Positions 1 to 12,800 of a DNA stretch of 64,000 nt are shown one piece after another. The notes under the pieces are model-generated. The model was not told the DNA's origin, made no database searches, and saw only the letters and a list, made by a program, of their open reading frames with translations. The DNA lies in contig JAYMGJ010000528.1 of NCBI GenBank assembly GCA_037178675.1, forward strand, positions 1 to 64,000, written 5' to 3'. The translations under genes and the position numbers were made by a program. How positions within the stretch are numbered: the first letter of the stretch is position 1; every line of letters starts with the position of its first letter. This stretch comes from Scleroderma bovista. Its lineage: Eukaryota > Basidiomycota > Agaricomycetes > Boletales > Sclerodermataceae.

Positions 1-473
1 CAGCGAGATTGGCGAAGTCCTGTTCTTACGTACGAAGAAGTAAAACCAAAGACCCTGCATCCCAGTAGTGTGTGTTTCATCTTGGCTGGTTCGCTTTCCT
101 TGACCTAACCGAGTGCCTCCTAGGACGCATATCTTATCGACGTGCGTGAGCCGAATGAAGTGATACAGGGATCAATCCCTTCGGCTGTCAATCTCCCACT
201 GTCTGTGCTTGCGACTTCGTTGGGACTTAACCCTCAAGACTTCCGTGCGCAGCATGGATTTGATAAACCGCAGAAGTCACAAGAGATCGTGTTCTATTGC
301 AGGAGTGGCAAGAGAAGTGCCAGCGCATGTGACATTGCGCGGAGAAATGGATACGAGAAGTGCGCTCTCGTTATTCTGGCCCTTTATGATCACTAACAGT
401 GAATTAAAGCATATTAAACTATGAAGGGTCGTGGCTGGACTGGATCTCACGGGAAGCACGGCAAAGGTCCTGA
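1..473 (+). CDS. Rhodanese-domain sulfurtransferase, 5' end missing
   Basis: Single rhodanese domain, probably a small thiosulfate sulfurtransferase. Three exons can be joined: 1-69, 124-359 and 410-473. The joined protein reads LTYEEVK, then DAYLIDVREPNE, then FYCRSGKRS with the catalytic cysteine in the CRSGKR loop, and ends NYEGSWLDW before TGA at 471-473. The last splice is supported because only the acceptor at 409 restores the NYxGSWLDW ending seen in small fungal and animal rhodaneses. The start codon and any mitochondrial targeting peptide lie left of the window. Members of this family move sulfur to thiophilic acceptors such as cyanide; the exact substrate cannot be told from sequence. 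Confidence 0.85.
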
Positions 474-639
474 CAGCTTCGTGGATGTATCTTGGCGAGT
501 TATTCGTACATTAAGTGTAACAGACTAGGATCGCAATCAACAAGAAATATTGGTTGAAGTGCTATATGATTGTATACAGTAGTACGTATCGGAGATTTGG
601 CCTTAAGCGCCAACTGTCACCTGAGCTTTTGCACTACCC

Positions 640-1419
640 ATGCTTTCTCGGACACTTTGTCGACGAATATCTAAGCCACCATCTATCCATGTACGGAGCG
701 GTTTGCCAGCAATCTCAATCACAAGAGCCTTCTCGCTAGTCCGACGTGCAAGGCAGGTGGTGAATTACCCGACCCCAGGATGTCAGCTATACCTATGCCG
801 ACGAGCACTAACCACACCTGCACCGCACACAAGTGCCAGGTGGGACGTCCTTCGATATCGCGAGATCACCCGCACTAATGAAACAGCTGCAGCGAGCTCC
901 AAATAGAACGGTATCATGCCCTCTCAGACGCCACCATGGGGACCCTCCTCGAGCAACTGGAGGGCTTGTTAGATGAGCTCGGCAACGACGACATGGAAGT
1001 AGACTACCATGTAAGCTCCCGCGAAGCGCTACATGTCACGAGGGGTCACGTCGCAGGTTGACTGATGCCAATCCCTAGGGTGGTGTCCTGACACTCAATC
1101 TCGGTTTGCACGGAACATATGTTATTAACAAGCAGCCTCCGAACCAGCAAATTTGGCTTTCCTCGCCCATAAGGTGTGTGGACTGATTCCCGATGGTGTG
1201 TCGAGTAACACCTCACATGGTCCCGCTGCAACGGGGTTGCCTTTGCTTCCTCGTATTTCCAACAGCGGTCCCAAACGGTATGACTACGTCCCGAACTCGG
1301 ATGATTGGAGGTATTCAAGGGACGGACAAGAGCTCGGTGCATTGATGGAACGCGAGCTGAGTGACACGTTGGAACGAAAAGTTAGTCTGAATCTAGGGCG
1401 TGTGTCCGATTTGGCGTAG
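640..1419 (+). CDS. YFH1: Frataxin, mitochondrial iron-sulfur cluster assembly factor
   Basis: Frataxin acts in the mitochondrial matrix as activator of the ISC scaffold and cysteine desulfurase complex. Four exons fit: 640-839, 893-1010, 1079-1173 and 1266-1419. The first encodes an arginine-rich, acid-poor N-terminus ([14 protein letters not shown]), typical of a mitochondrial presequence. The mature part shows the frataxin fold in order: [25 protein letters not shown] (acidic ridge), [35 protein letters not shown] and DDWRYSRDG. All phases agree and no internal stop remains. The C-terminal tail ends at a TAG at 1417-1419. Confidence 0.93.
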
Positions 1420-1647
1420 AACCCTTTGAAACAATTTCCGTGCTGAGCGCTGAGGTATGCCCCAGGGTGTGAGATAATCTACAGGTGTGACTGAAATGGG
1501 GATACATGCAATGCAATAAGTCAAAAAGGTGTGGAACACGTAGTGATAGCCGCCCACATAGGTATATGTGAAACGGGGGAACAGGAAGGAAAGGTAGTTC
1601 TACTCCAGAGACCCGCTTGTCGATGGATTGGAAGTGAACCAGACTCG

Positions 1648-2370
1648 TCATTCTTGCTGACTTTCCGAGGCGCCATGGGCAGCTGAGGAAGAAAATGCTT
1701 CGTGCAGCTCACGCCTACGAGAGAGGAATAGCGAACCAAGAAGCCTAGATTTCACGTCTCAGCGCAAGGCACACACACATGGGAAAGGACTAGACCTGTT
1801 TGTACCCTCATAGTGCTCCCACACGGACTCTGCCTCATGGAGGACTGCCTGACCCGGGTGTGGTTGCCGCATCTGTCCATGAGGTGCAGAAGGGACAGAG
1901 GTCAAAGAAGATTGGGGTACTGGTGACTTGCCAGGGGAAGACTGCGGGAGGAAACTGGCGGCATCCACGTTCCCATGGACGTTGGGATGAGCATAGATGG
2001 GAGGTGGTAGCACGCCATAAGTGGAATTTAGATGGTCGGAAGGAGAGAACATGAGTCTGTGTTGGTGGAGGACATGTAGTTCGTGGAGGAGGCCATTCGG
2101 CCGCTTGTAGTCCATGCCCGTACGGCAAGTGGAGGGTGAGCCAGCATCGTCATCACCCACCCAGTCATCTTTTCCATCGCTTTCCTCTTTCCACGAATCG
2201 CAAGGGCCTGTAGGTGTGCTGTCGAGCACTCGCCGCCGCTTACTCCGTTCCGATAGCGAGGTTGCGTCTGAAGCGCGCTGTGGAAGTGGTCTAAAGGATC
2301 TTCCCGGAAAGTAGGGAGAGGAATCAAGTGAGGCTGGTGGGGGCGTCGCTGGCCGCTGTCGTTTGAGCAT
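1648..2370 (-). CDS. Conserved basidiomycete protein of unknown function
   Basis: I do not recognise a named family. The main exon (1796-2370) encodes a proline- and serine-rich protein with a basic ERSKRRR cluster that could be a nuclear localisation signal, and a short helical-looking stretch NGLLHELHVLHQHRLMF. A 51 bp intron (1745-1795) joins EHYEGTNR to LLGSLFLSRRRELHEAF, restoring one frame to a stop at 1648. The start at 2370 (MLKRQRP) leaves about 140 bp to the divergent WD40 gene; an upstream in-frame ATG at 2442 is possible. A nuclear role is only an inference from the basic cluster. Confidence 0.6.
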
Positions 2371-2508
2371 GTTGAGTCTCTCTGGTAGTTGGTAGTCGTA
2401 GATGCATGCCAATCTAGTGACGGTGGCTTGTGGCATATCCAATCCGAAAGAGGAAGTTCACAGGACAGTCACTATTAGTATTGCGTCTCTCGCAGCCAGC
2501 ACTACAAG

Positions 2509-4828
2509 ATGGCCGACATGGACATGTTTGCTGCGATGGGGATTTCTGGCTTCGGAAAGGCCTCCAAGAAACGCGAACTGGACCCTTCTAGGTTCGACAA
2601 AATGAAAAGGGACACTGGTACTGTGAGGCTTCTCTCCACTTGCATGCTAGAGCCTCGTGTTAACCATCATTGCAGGCGCAACTTGCATCAAACCCAGCAC
2701 CAGCACCACGCAACTCCATTCCAGATGTGCGGGAACCCCAGGACGAGGACGAGGAGGACGAGGTTTCGAGGGTTAGTGAAGAAGACAATGCGGTGGATGA
2801 AGAGCCCGAGTATGACCCCTCACCTTCCTCAGAGCCAGAATTTCCTATCACTCATGAGGCGACGCTCAAGGAGCACACAAAGGTCATCTCAGCGTTGACA
2901 CTTGACCCGAGTGGTGCACGCGTCCTCAGTGGATCGCACGACTACGACTGCAAGCTCTGGGACTTTGGTGGGATGACCACTCAAACGAGGTCGTTCAAGA
3001 CATGGGAGCCAGCTGGCAGCTATTATGTAGGTGTCTTCTCGATTGAACGGTGGGGATACTTGAACGGGAACTTGGGTATGCCAGGTCAACGACCTCAAAT
3101 ACTCCAACGACGGTCAGCAGTTCCTTGTGATTTCAGCCACGATCCAGGCCAAGCTGTACGACCGTGATGGCGAAGAAAAGTAAGTACGCTTCACTTCATC
3201 TGAGAGCGGAATGGCTTCAACGACAACAGGGCAACGTTCATCAAGGGGGACATGTACATTAGGGACATGAAGAACACCGCGTGTGTACATTGACAGTGAT
3301 ATGCTACGGCAGTTCTGACTCTGTCGAAACAGGGGCCACGTCGGGGAATTGTCTGCGTGTGCATGGCACCCACGAGATCGCCAATACTTTATTACCAGTT
3401 CGGTGGATTCCACCATCAGGTACGTTCGTTCAACTGTTTCCTGTTCAATTTAGTAATTCGCTCAGGATATGGGATGTTGAGAACAAGCGAAAACAGAAGA
3501 GCGTCATCGTTGTGAAATCCAAGGAGAGAGGTACAAGAACCAAGGTAACGACATGCGCCTACTCTCCCGACGGAAAAATAATTAGCGGAGGTACTCCCGT
3601 CCCATCGTCCGCTAAATTGCCTCTTGACCCGGTGATTCACAGCCTGTCTGGATGGGTGTTTGCATATGTGGAATGCATCATCTAATTTTGTGCGACCCAA
3701 TATGACTGTTGAAGGTGCTCATGCCAGAGGAACGGAGGTGGGCTCGGTTGTTTTCTCCGTCGACGGCAGAACGGTCCTTACGCGAGGGGGCGATGAAACT
3801 GTCAAACGTGCGTAATAGTTCGGAGCGACTCATCTGCGTTTCTGATACAGGATGTGTAGTTTGGGACCTTCGTTCCTTCAAGAAACCGCTCGTAGTGCGT
3901 TCAGGGGTGACGACACTTTATCCAGGGACAAATGCCGTGTTCAGCCCGGACGAGGGTTATGTCCTCACCGGGCAGGGTGCATCGCAAAAGGGTGGACATG
4001 GGAAATTGGTTTTCCTGCGACGGTCAGACCTCTCTGTCGAGAAAGAGGTAGAGATGGACACCACTCCTGTCAAAATGGTGTGGCACTCCAAGATCAACCA
4101 AATCGTGACAGGGCTTGCTAACGGTGCTGTATCGGTGCTGTATTCTCCTTTGACATCCATCAACGGTGCGAAGCTACTGCTTGCCAAGGGAGCACCCAAA
4201 CGACCGACGGTGGAGGACCTGTCGGACGCGCTTGCAGCCCCTGCCATATTAACACCACATTCCCTGCCTATGTTCCGAGATGGTGATGGTATCGTCAAGG
4301 GTACGAAACGGAAGAGGGAGAAAGACCGGATGGATCCAAGAAAGAGCAGAAGACCAGAATTGCCTGTTACTGGACCAGGCAAAGGAGGGCGTGTCGGTGC
4401 CAGTGCTACGCAACATATTGTACAGAACCTGGTACGGGACACGACTCGAGACGAAGATGTGAGTGTGCTCTGTCGCATATGTCACGTGATGCGACATTCT
4501 TTTCGTTCTCATGGTTTCCATGATGGCTGACAGTCGCTGTGTCTTTCTTTGCTGCATGCTAGCCACGGGAGGCGCTGCTCAAGTACGATACGCTGGCAAA
4601 AGAAGATCCACAATGGACTGGGGGTGAGTCGCTGCGTCTTTCTTGCTGCGGGGGTCGACAAAAGAAACTTGCCGTTGCGGAGATCGAAATCCGTGTTTTG
4701 CCATGTTTGCTGACGTGGCGGGGTTTCCCCGAACCTTGTTTTTTTTTTTTTTTTTTCCAGCCTGGCGACAGAACCAGCCCAAGCCCGTCTTTGCGGATGT
4801 TTCGGAGGGCGAGGAGGAGGAGAAGTAG
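2509..4828 (+). CDS. WD40-repeat protein, WDR70 / gastrulation-defective 1 homologue
   Basis: The exons join to a WD40 protein of WDR70 type. The N-terminus (MADMDMFAAMGISGFGK) is followed by an acidic linker. The diagnostic entry into the propeller is ITHEATLKEHTKVISALTL then SGSHDYDCKLWDFGGM. Later repeats include TFIKGDMYIRDMKNT, IRIWDVENKRKQKSVIV, TTCAYSPDGKII, RGGDETVKLWDLRSF and TTLYPGTNAVFSPDEGYVLTG. A basic stretch near 4310-4350 (KRKREKDRMDPRKSRR) and the acidic C-terminus FADVSEGEEEEK end at TAG 4826-4828. WDR70 proteins act in the nucleus with the CRL4 ligase in chromatin and DNA-damage responses. The last intron contains an 18-nt T run just before its acceptor near 4740-4760. Confidence 0.88.
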
Positions 4829-5057
4829 CGGCTGGGTGTATTCTGGGCGTGTTATGCAGTGTAGATGTGTTGTACGAGGGCGAGAGCGCCTGTGTGGTGA
4901 TGAGTTGCTTTGGTGGTCCTTGCGTTCGTTTGAGATCGAACCTTAATTCCGGTCGCCTATAAAGACCCAATGGGTGGCGTCCGATTCCCCAAATCCAAAA
5001 TCTCCCTTCCCCTCTCTGCCAACGTCACGCTGTGTGACTCACGCGTCACGCGCCTCC

Positions 5058-7710
5058 ATGAACGCGACGGACACTCCTCAGACCACCGCGCCCACCGCTG
5101 CACACGACGTCCAAGCACCCGTCCCCGCCTGCAATGGTACACCTCGCCCCCTCCCTTCAATGCATCGTTCTGAACCACAGATGGAAGATTTCTCCCCAAA
5201 GGAGCCCCCCAACGACTCCGACATGAGCGTCCCAGTTGCTGACACAGGTCCGTAGGTCGAGTCCTGTCTGACTGAGCGGCCGACTACAACCACATCCCCA
5301 GCACAGGGCGATCTCTCTGAAGATGTACGAATGACCGAAACATCCTCCGTCGTCGTCGAGGACATGCTGGCCCCGAATCCCCCTTCGCCTGCCCCCACTG
5401 ATCCTGCCAACACCACTCTCACCGTGAATGGTGTCAACGGTCATCCAGTCGATCCAGATGGCGACGTGACTATGGAACAACCGTCGCCCATTGTCAATGG
5501 TTCGATGGACCGTGACCGCGAAGCTTCTCTTCCCGACTCGACCGCCCCACCTCTCCCCTCGGCGTCAGCCTCACCATACCACCCAGAGCCCGATGACGAT
5601 TTCAAACCTCCTCCAGCCAAGCGTCCTCGCAAGCATTCCGATGCAGACCGCGCTTCGTTAGCCAATGTGAGCATGACCCCTCCTACGTATTTTTAACTGA
5701 TCTGACCCCCTCAAAGACCGCCTCACCACCACCCGTCACGGCCTCGTCTGTCCAAACCAATGGTGAACCTATGGCCACAAGTCCAGCTCCTGCGCCTCTC
5801 CCGACCGCTTCCCCCGGCGTCTCGACGCTGAGTAACGCTCAGCATCGCTTCTGTTTGTCAACCATACGTCAGTTGAAGAAGCTGAAAGACGCCCATGCTT
5901 TCTTAAATCCTGTTGATCCTGTTTCACTCAATGTTCCACATTACCCAAGCATCATCAAGAATCCTATGGACCTTGGTACCATTGAGAAAAAACTCATGTC
6001 TTCCAACCCTCTCAAACCGGATCCAAATTGGAATAATCCTCGCTATTACTCTGCGGACGAATTTATCTCAGATGTTCGTCTTGTATTCACCAATTGCATA
6101 ACCTTCAATGGACCGGATCACCCCGTTTCAATAGCAGGAAAGCATGTAGAGGCTGTCTTTGACAAGCAGATTAAACAACTCCCACCACCTACACCGGTAT
6201 GTCCCAGATCTTCACGATAAAAACAATACTTATCATCCTAGGTCAAGCCTCCTGTAGTAAAGCCTGCCACACCACCACCACCACCCCCTCAACCAGCTCC
6301 TTCAAAGAAGGCTGCTGCTCCTGCCCGACGTGCTTCCACTTCTGTTCCCGTCATCCGGCGTAACGATGATGAACCAACAGCGAGTACTCGTCCAAAGCGC
6401 GAGATCCATCCACCGCCGCCGAAAGACTTGCCATACGCCGATGTCCCGAAGAGACTACGCAAGCCGAAGGTTAAAGATAATGGCACTGTCGAACAGTTGA
6501 GATTCTGTGGCAAACTCCTGACTGAACTACATCGCAAACAATACTTCGCGATTGCCAATCCGTTCTATGAGCCAGTTGGTAGTTAACATCCGTCAACTGT
6601 AGCGAGCAAACGAAATTAACCGGTACACAGATCCCATCAAGCTGGATGTTCCAACGTACTTCAAGGTCATTAAGAAACCAATGGACATGTCCACGATGCG
6701 GAAGAAGCTTGACAATGGCGAATACTCCAATGCGACCAAGTTCTTCGACGACTTCAAGCAAATGATTCGTAATTGTTTCCTCTTCAATCCCGCTGGGACA
6801 GTGGTCAACCAGGCTGGCATCGAGTTGCAGCGGGTGTTCGACGAGAAGTGGAAGAATTTACCACAGTTGCGGGTTGTGAGTGACGACGACGACGAGGAGG
6901 AAGAGGAGGAGTCGGACGAGGAGCGCAAGCGTATGTATCTGCTTCTGACGTTGTAGTTGAATGCTGACCGGTTTATATTTAGGTAGAATTGCAACAATGG
7001 AGGCCCAGATTGAGTCTATGCGCGGCAATTTACTCGCGCTCAAGAACCAACCTGGGAAAGAAAAGAAGAAGGAGAAGAAGAAGAAAGAGAAACCTCTTGT
7101 CGGCGCCTCTTCAAAGGCTTCGGGCTCTCGGGCGGCGAAAGCTGCCAGCGCTGCCAATGGTGCGGTGAAGAAGAAGTCGAAGAAACCCCTGCCGGACGAC
7201 GATGTTCTTACATTCGAACAGAAGAAAGACCTGAGCGAGGCAATCACGAAGCTTGATGGCTCGAGGCTCGAGAAAGTCATCAACATCATCCACGAGGGTG
7301 TTCCTGAGATCCGTGATGTGGGTCATCTCGTTTCTCTCGATTTTCATGTTGTCCCCTAACTTTACCCCCTGTAGAGCACGGAGGAGATCGAGCTCGAGAT
7401 TGATCTTCTCCCCCCGCATGTGCTGACCAAGTTGTACAACTTCGTTCTGCGGCCACTACGACAGCCCGCGCAAAAGCGCAACCGTGGGGCTGGCAAGGGC
7501 ACTGGCACGGGAGGATTGAAGCGAAAGAGTATGGATGAGAACGTTGAGGCAGAGAAAATCCGGCAACTAGAGGAGCGCATGAGGCTCTTCGATCAACCCA
7601 ACTCTGCAACAGCCAGCGGTGGTCCTCCACCAGTGGGAAGGCGGGTTGACGACAGTGAACATTCCTCGGACTCCAGTTCTGATGACAGTTCGGGCAGCGA
7701 CTCTGAGTAG
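5058..7710 (+). CDS. BDF1: BET-family double-bromodomain protein (Bdf1-like)
   Basis: A chromatin reader that binds acetylated histone tails. Order of parts: a proline/serine-rich acidic N-terminus; bromodomain 1 (about 5850-6190, PHYPSIIKNPMDLGTIEKKL and FTNCITFNGPDHPV with the acetyl-lysine-binding Asn); a linker with the BET signature REIHPPPPKDLPY; bromodomain 2 (about 6490-6850, YFKVIKKPMDMSTMRKKL, NCFLFNPAGTVV); an acidic and lysine-rich segment; the NET domain (about 7190-7460, LTFEQKKDLSEAI, IELEIDLLPPHVLTKLYNFV); and a terminal Ser/Asp tail ending at 7710. Bromodomain 2 keeps the conserved Asn. I chose the start at 5058; a possible 44 bp intron at 5137-5180 is rejected because it would shift the frame into a stop. 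Confidence 0.93.
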
Positions 7711-8036
7711 ATATTTCTGCCTGCGCGACGGGTCTATGTCTCGTGCGATAGATGTCATCGGGCCTATTGTACGTGCCCAGCTCCCCGCTCGCTTATTGAT
7801 CACCTGACTCATGTCGAGTGTTTTCTTGATCTTTATAACTTTCCATTTCGAACCGGTTTCTCTACTCCCCTCTTTTTCTCAACAAATGCATACATACATA
7901 CTGATATCAAAATTAAAGAACAGCAATATGTAGTTACTTGTTAATTCTAGTTAGCAAGATATGGTCCACTTGACCCTAGTCAACTCTTCTTTAGAATGGA
8001 ATGTATTCAAAAGAGAGGTATCATTGCCATACAATT
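7711..8036. other. Convergent intergenic spacer
   Basis: This gap separates the 3' ends of the BET gene and the minus-strand G-patch gene. It holds A/T-rich stretches near 7880-7935 that could serve as poly(A) signals for both genes. I see no open frame with coding character and no repeat. Confidence 0.5.
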
Positions 8037-9664
8037 TCACTTTTGTTTGAATTTTTTGCTTTGCTTCCATTGTTGCCAGCCTGACTTGCCCTCTTGTGAG
8101 GAAGGAGCGGCGGGTGGAGGTGGGTGGTTTGCTGCGACTGACTGCAATAAAGATGATGATGAATCCAATTGAATCGGTTGAGATGAAACAGGGGCCCAGC
8201 CCTTCTTCACAAATGCTGGACCGGGGAGTGATGGGGGCTGTGGGGGTGGATGCAGTTCATTAACGGGGGGAGGGGGAGGAAGTGCATGGGTGGGCGGTGA
8301 AGGAGGCGGGGGTGGGGGCAATGCCGTCGGAACAGCAGGCGCCGGGGGTACTGATTTCGAGCTTCCAGTATCCAGGGTCGACCAACCCCCAGCTCGAAAA
8401 GATGGTGGATTGGAAAGAGGGTGAGACGGAGGGGGTGGAGGTGTGGATTTGGGTGGCGGAGGTATGGGCTCAGGCTCGACGGGAAAGGGTGGGCCGGGTG
8501 GCGATGGTGGGCGACTGGATGACGGAGTGGCTGAATCAACAGTTGATCGAGCCGCACGCCTGCCCGTTTCAACAGACTCAGAACTCGTGCCGATAGAGGC
8601 CCAGCCAGCTTTCTTGAATCCACCCAACTTCGTCTCAGTTGTACTTGGCGTGTCGGCTGTAGTAATCGGTGCGAACACAGGAGCTGCCGGGGCCAGAGTG
8701 GATGGCTTTGCCATCTTGATCCCAGCTGCTTTGGCCAGCTTCCGAAGTTCCTTTTCCTCCCGCTTGCGCTCCTTCTCCTTTCTCCTTTCCACATCCTCTT
8801 GGAGCACTGGGCGCGCATTAGCTTGCATATCCCGTAGACGTGCTCTATGGTGATGTGCATATGAGTTAGTATGCTCATCATATTGGGCCACGTTTTTGAA
8901 TTGTTTCTCGCAGAGAGCACAATAAAAGGGACGCAGTGTGTCGGTAATCTCGGATCTAACAGCAGCGCGACGAGCAGCAACGACCTAAGTTCCATGTCAA
9001 GGATAGAATCCAATCAAAAAGCGCCGTATGTACTTCTCGTGCTTTGCGCTGATCGTCTGTTTCTCTGCGCTGTCTCTCTGAGTCGAGGACACGTCGCTGG
9101 GCGACGGTTGTTTCGATCATACGGAAATCTTGGTTAGTCTTCCCGAGGCCAGTTAAATCATTCTTGATGTGGAAGGGAACTGGGTCGACTCGACCTGTGC
9201 ATGGCTTTGGTCAGGCAAAGTTGGGAACCGCATGACCTCTGATAAGTACCATCTCCCGACAGCCCAAGTGGCTGGCCCTCCGACCACCCTAACTTTGCGA
9301 GCATAGCGAACCCCTTGTTCGTGCTCTTTATCCTTGTCTCGACAGTGACGACCTCTCTAGGAAGGTGATGGGTATGGTCATCGTACTTGTCGACATCCAT
9401 GGCACCCGAAGGCGGTGGTGAGGGCGTGCGAGAGACGATTGAAACGTTGTCTTCACTTTCCTCATCACTTTCGCTTCGATCTGGCGCTGATCGCTGGAGG
9501 GGGGATGGAAGGGAAAAGGGCAGCACTGCATGTTTTCAAAGGCGCCTAAAAATATGGCAGAGTACCTTCATAGACGACCCCTGGTCCTCTTCGCTTTCTC
9601 CCTGTTCTCCCTGTGGCCCGTTAATAGGAATAGCGTTCCAACGAGCAATCGACTGCTCAGACAT
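8037..9664 (-). CDS. G-patch and U1-type C2H2 zinc-finger protein (GPATCH8-like)
   Basis: Starts at 9664 with MSEQSIARWNAIPI. An acidic segment is followed by a G-patch (STNKGFAMLAKLGWSEGQPLGLSGDG, continued by RVDPVPFHIKNDLTGLGKTNQDF). Then come a coiled, arginine-rich stretch (VAQRRVLDSERQRRE) and a single matrin/U1-type C2H2 finger: FYCALCEKQFKNVAQYDEHTNSYAHHHR. A charged KEKERKREEKELRKLAKAAG segment precedes a long proline-rich tail with repeated KKAGW, GGWSTL, KKGWAPV and SGWQQW boxes. G-patch proteins usually activate DEAH helicases in splicing; this layout matches GPATCH8-type proteins, so an RNA-processing role in the nucleus is likely. The finger keeps both Cys and both His. Confidence 0.85.
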
Positions 9665-9821
9665 TGTGCGGAAAGCTTGAATAATTTATGTCTGCAGTTG
9701 GAAGTTAACTTGGTCGTCAAGTAAACGAGCGCTGAATGGAGTGCTGGTCATCACGTGACAACGCGTCAGGGTGGCACACCCAGCGCAAAATAAACGCGTC
9801 TCAGTCAGACACTATTCCCAA

Positions 9822-12800
9822 ATGATGAACTCGGACGATTACTTCGATGATGACCTCGATTCTGGTATTCTAAACCAGCTCGATATCATCGAAGCTGCTC
9901 ATCGTCCACAGCCGACGCGCCCTCCGAAGCAGGTTTCGCCCCAGCGACCCAGACCTCCTAAACAGCGTCGAGAGCTCGAAGCTGAGGACTCGTTCGTTGA
10001 CTTGACACTGGACTTGAACGAATCGGAGCTACGGCGAATAGATGCGTTCGTCAATGACGCCTATCGAGGAAAGGCGAAATTAGGCTCTCGTCCCAGCAAT
10101 ACACAGTCTCGGCCGTCCTCGTCCCAAGGCCCACTACAAACCACACTATTTGGTGACATTCTACCGCCCGCTCCGTCTACGAGTAAAACTACCAATGCAA
10201 CGCGGAGCCCAGTCAAGCCCAACTCTCGCAACCCGTTTGGCCAGCCAGCCCCTAAAACGAAGCAGTGGGATCATACCGCATTCGCCAAGACTGGTTGGAA
10301 GAAACCAAAGTTAAGCAAAGAGAAGGCCAACGCAGAGTTCGAAGACGAGAACGAAGAGGAGGCGGTGGAGTTTGAGCAGTTTCCGGCCCCGTTCGTTTCA
10401 GGTGCGTTATTCCTGGTCCCGAGATGATCGTACTCACACGCGTTATAGTGGGGTAAGTCCATTCGATAGACCACCCAGAGAGACTCTGATGAGATACTTC
10501 TGTTTTCTTGTCCGTTATAAGTCCTGTGAGTTTCCCCCTCTTTTCTGTGTTTTCAAGGGTCAACCTCCACTGTTCATAGCCTCCACCCATGAAGCTCAAA
10601 GTAGATATGCTGGAGGCCAAGCATTGGATTTTTCCATTGAACCGGCCAAAGCGAGATTACCAATTCAATATTGTAAAGCATTCTTTATTTGACAATACCC
10701 TGGTAGCGCTGCCAACCGGTCTTGGCAAGACATTCATAGCTGGGGTGGTGATGCTCAATTGTAAGCTAGGCGTATTCACAATGCTCTCTCCCATTTAGCT
10801 GACTGCTTTTCAGACTACCGCTGGTTCCCTGATGGAAAGGTGGTTTTCGTCGCGCCGACTAAGCCCCTTGTTGCGCAACAAATCGATGCATGCCATCAGA
10901 CATGTGGTATTCCAGGCAGGGATGCCATAGAATTAACGGGAAATAATCCTCGGGCGTATCGTTCGCGAATGGTATGTTCAGACAGCCATATGGCTGTTTA
11001 TTTTTAATGATTTCTTGCAGTGGGAGGGCAAACGTGTGTTTTACATGACACCCCAGACTCTCATGAACGATCTTGCGACTGAGAACTGTGATCCGCGTGA
11101 CATCGTTCTGATAGTGATTGGTACGCTTCCCGTTGATGGGCGCAATTCCAGCATGTGAATTGACCGTTCCCAGATGAGGCCCATAAGGGCACCGGTGACT
11201 ACGCCTATGCACAGGTTATACGCTACATGATGGCCAAGAACCCTCATTTTCGGGTGCTTGCATTAACAGCAACGCCAGGAAGCTCCCAAGAGGCGATCCA
11301 GGGGATTGTAGATTCTTTGCATATTAGCAGAATTGAAATTAGAGACGAGGGGAGCCTTGATCTGAGAGAGTACATGCACAAAAAGGCTAGTCATTGCTGC
11401 CGTCACTATGTGGACATACTGAAACATTCTGTCGATACAGGAAGTGAAGCAGCACATCATTAGAATGACTGGCGAAATTGTCAACTTCCAACAATTGCTA
11501 AAGACTGTCATGGAGGTTAGTGCATGTTGTGCATTGGAGGAGTGATCTAATCATATGTATCAAGGATGTATTGAAGCCACTTGTCGCGAAGGGTATCATT
11601 GAGCCACTCGATGTGGTGAAGCTGCATCCATACCGTGCGCTAGCCGCTCAGCAACGCATTGGAAGCCAACGTAATCATCCGCATAAGTGGGCCTTGGGTG
11701 CACTCTCTAAACTGGGAATGATGGCTCGCGCTATGGGGTATCTTGTAGGGCACATATTGAAGACAGGTGGTTTTATACTCATCGTATTCAATTAGATGGA
11801 AGCTAGTATCGGGATGTGCCTCAAGTGTCTCCAGGACTTCGTAGCTGGCAAGGACAAGGACGACAGAAAGAACGCGCAAAAATCTGCCCTTAAGAATAAT
11901 ACCACGTTCCAGACACTTCTCTCTGAGCTAGAGGCACACAGGATCCGTCCTGGTGGATTTGGGATGCACCCTAAAATGGACACCCTCAAGTTACTCCTTA
12001 TGCAGCATTTTGGCTCGAAAATGACCGAAGACAGCGGGAATGAAGAATCTGAGGATGGCACAAAGGCGATGGTATTTGTCACTTACCGGGACTGCGTGGA
12101 CGAGATAGTGGATGTCCTCAATGAAGAAAGGCCGCTGCTGAGAGCCACAAAATTTATTGGTCAAGGTCAGGACAAACAAGGGCGAAAGGGTCTTGCGCAG
12201 AAAGAACAATTAGAGGTGTGGTGCGAACCTGATGGTGGCAGTCCACACTCACTGACTATGCTGTGCTGGGTACAGGTCATAAAGAAGTTCAAGTCTGGGG
12301 AGTTCAATATACTGGTATCGACTTCTATTGGTGAAGAAGGTCTCGATATTGGTGAGGTCGACATGATCATTTGTTATGACGCTCAAAAGACTCCGATCCG
12401 AATGGTACGTCCCTCTTGGGGCCAGCCCCAACTTGTAGATCGATTGCATCTCATTTCACTTTGCGCAGCTCCAACGTGTCGGGCGTACAGGCCGCAAGCG
12501 TGACGGTTATGTTCACGTCCTTCTCTCCGAGATCCGAGAGGAGCTCAACTGGGACAAAGCTAAAGACACATACGGCGAACTCCAGAAATGCATTGTTCGT
12601 GGGGACCAGCTTGAGCTTTATGGCGATGTTCCGCGGCTACTTCCCGATCACATGCGACCACAGGTTTTGGAGAAGAATATGGACATTGAAGAATATGTTC
12701 GCGAGGAGACTGGTAGAAAGAAGAAGGTCCCGCCCGAACATGAAGATGGAGAGTCGCTCGTGAAGGGGAAAAAGCGGAAACGAAATGATGACGTTGATAG

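Noticed and set aside
4740..4760. T run that could be a poly(A) end of an inserted element
   Set aside because: It is the pyrimidine tract directly before the last acceptor of the WDR70-like gene and has no flanking duplication.
5137..5180. Possible 44 bp intron in the first exon of the BET gene
   Set aside because: Removal shifts the frame and gives a stop after about 22 codons, while the unspliced frame stays open.
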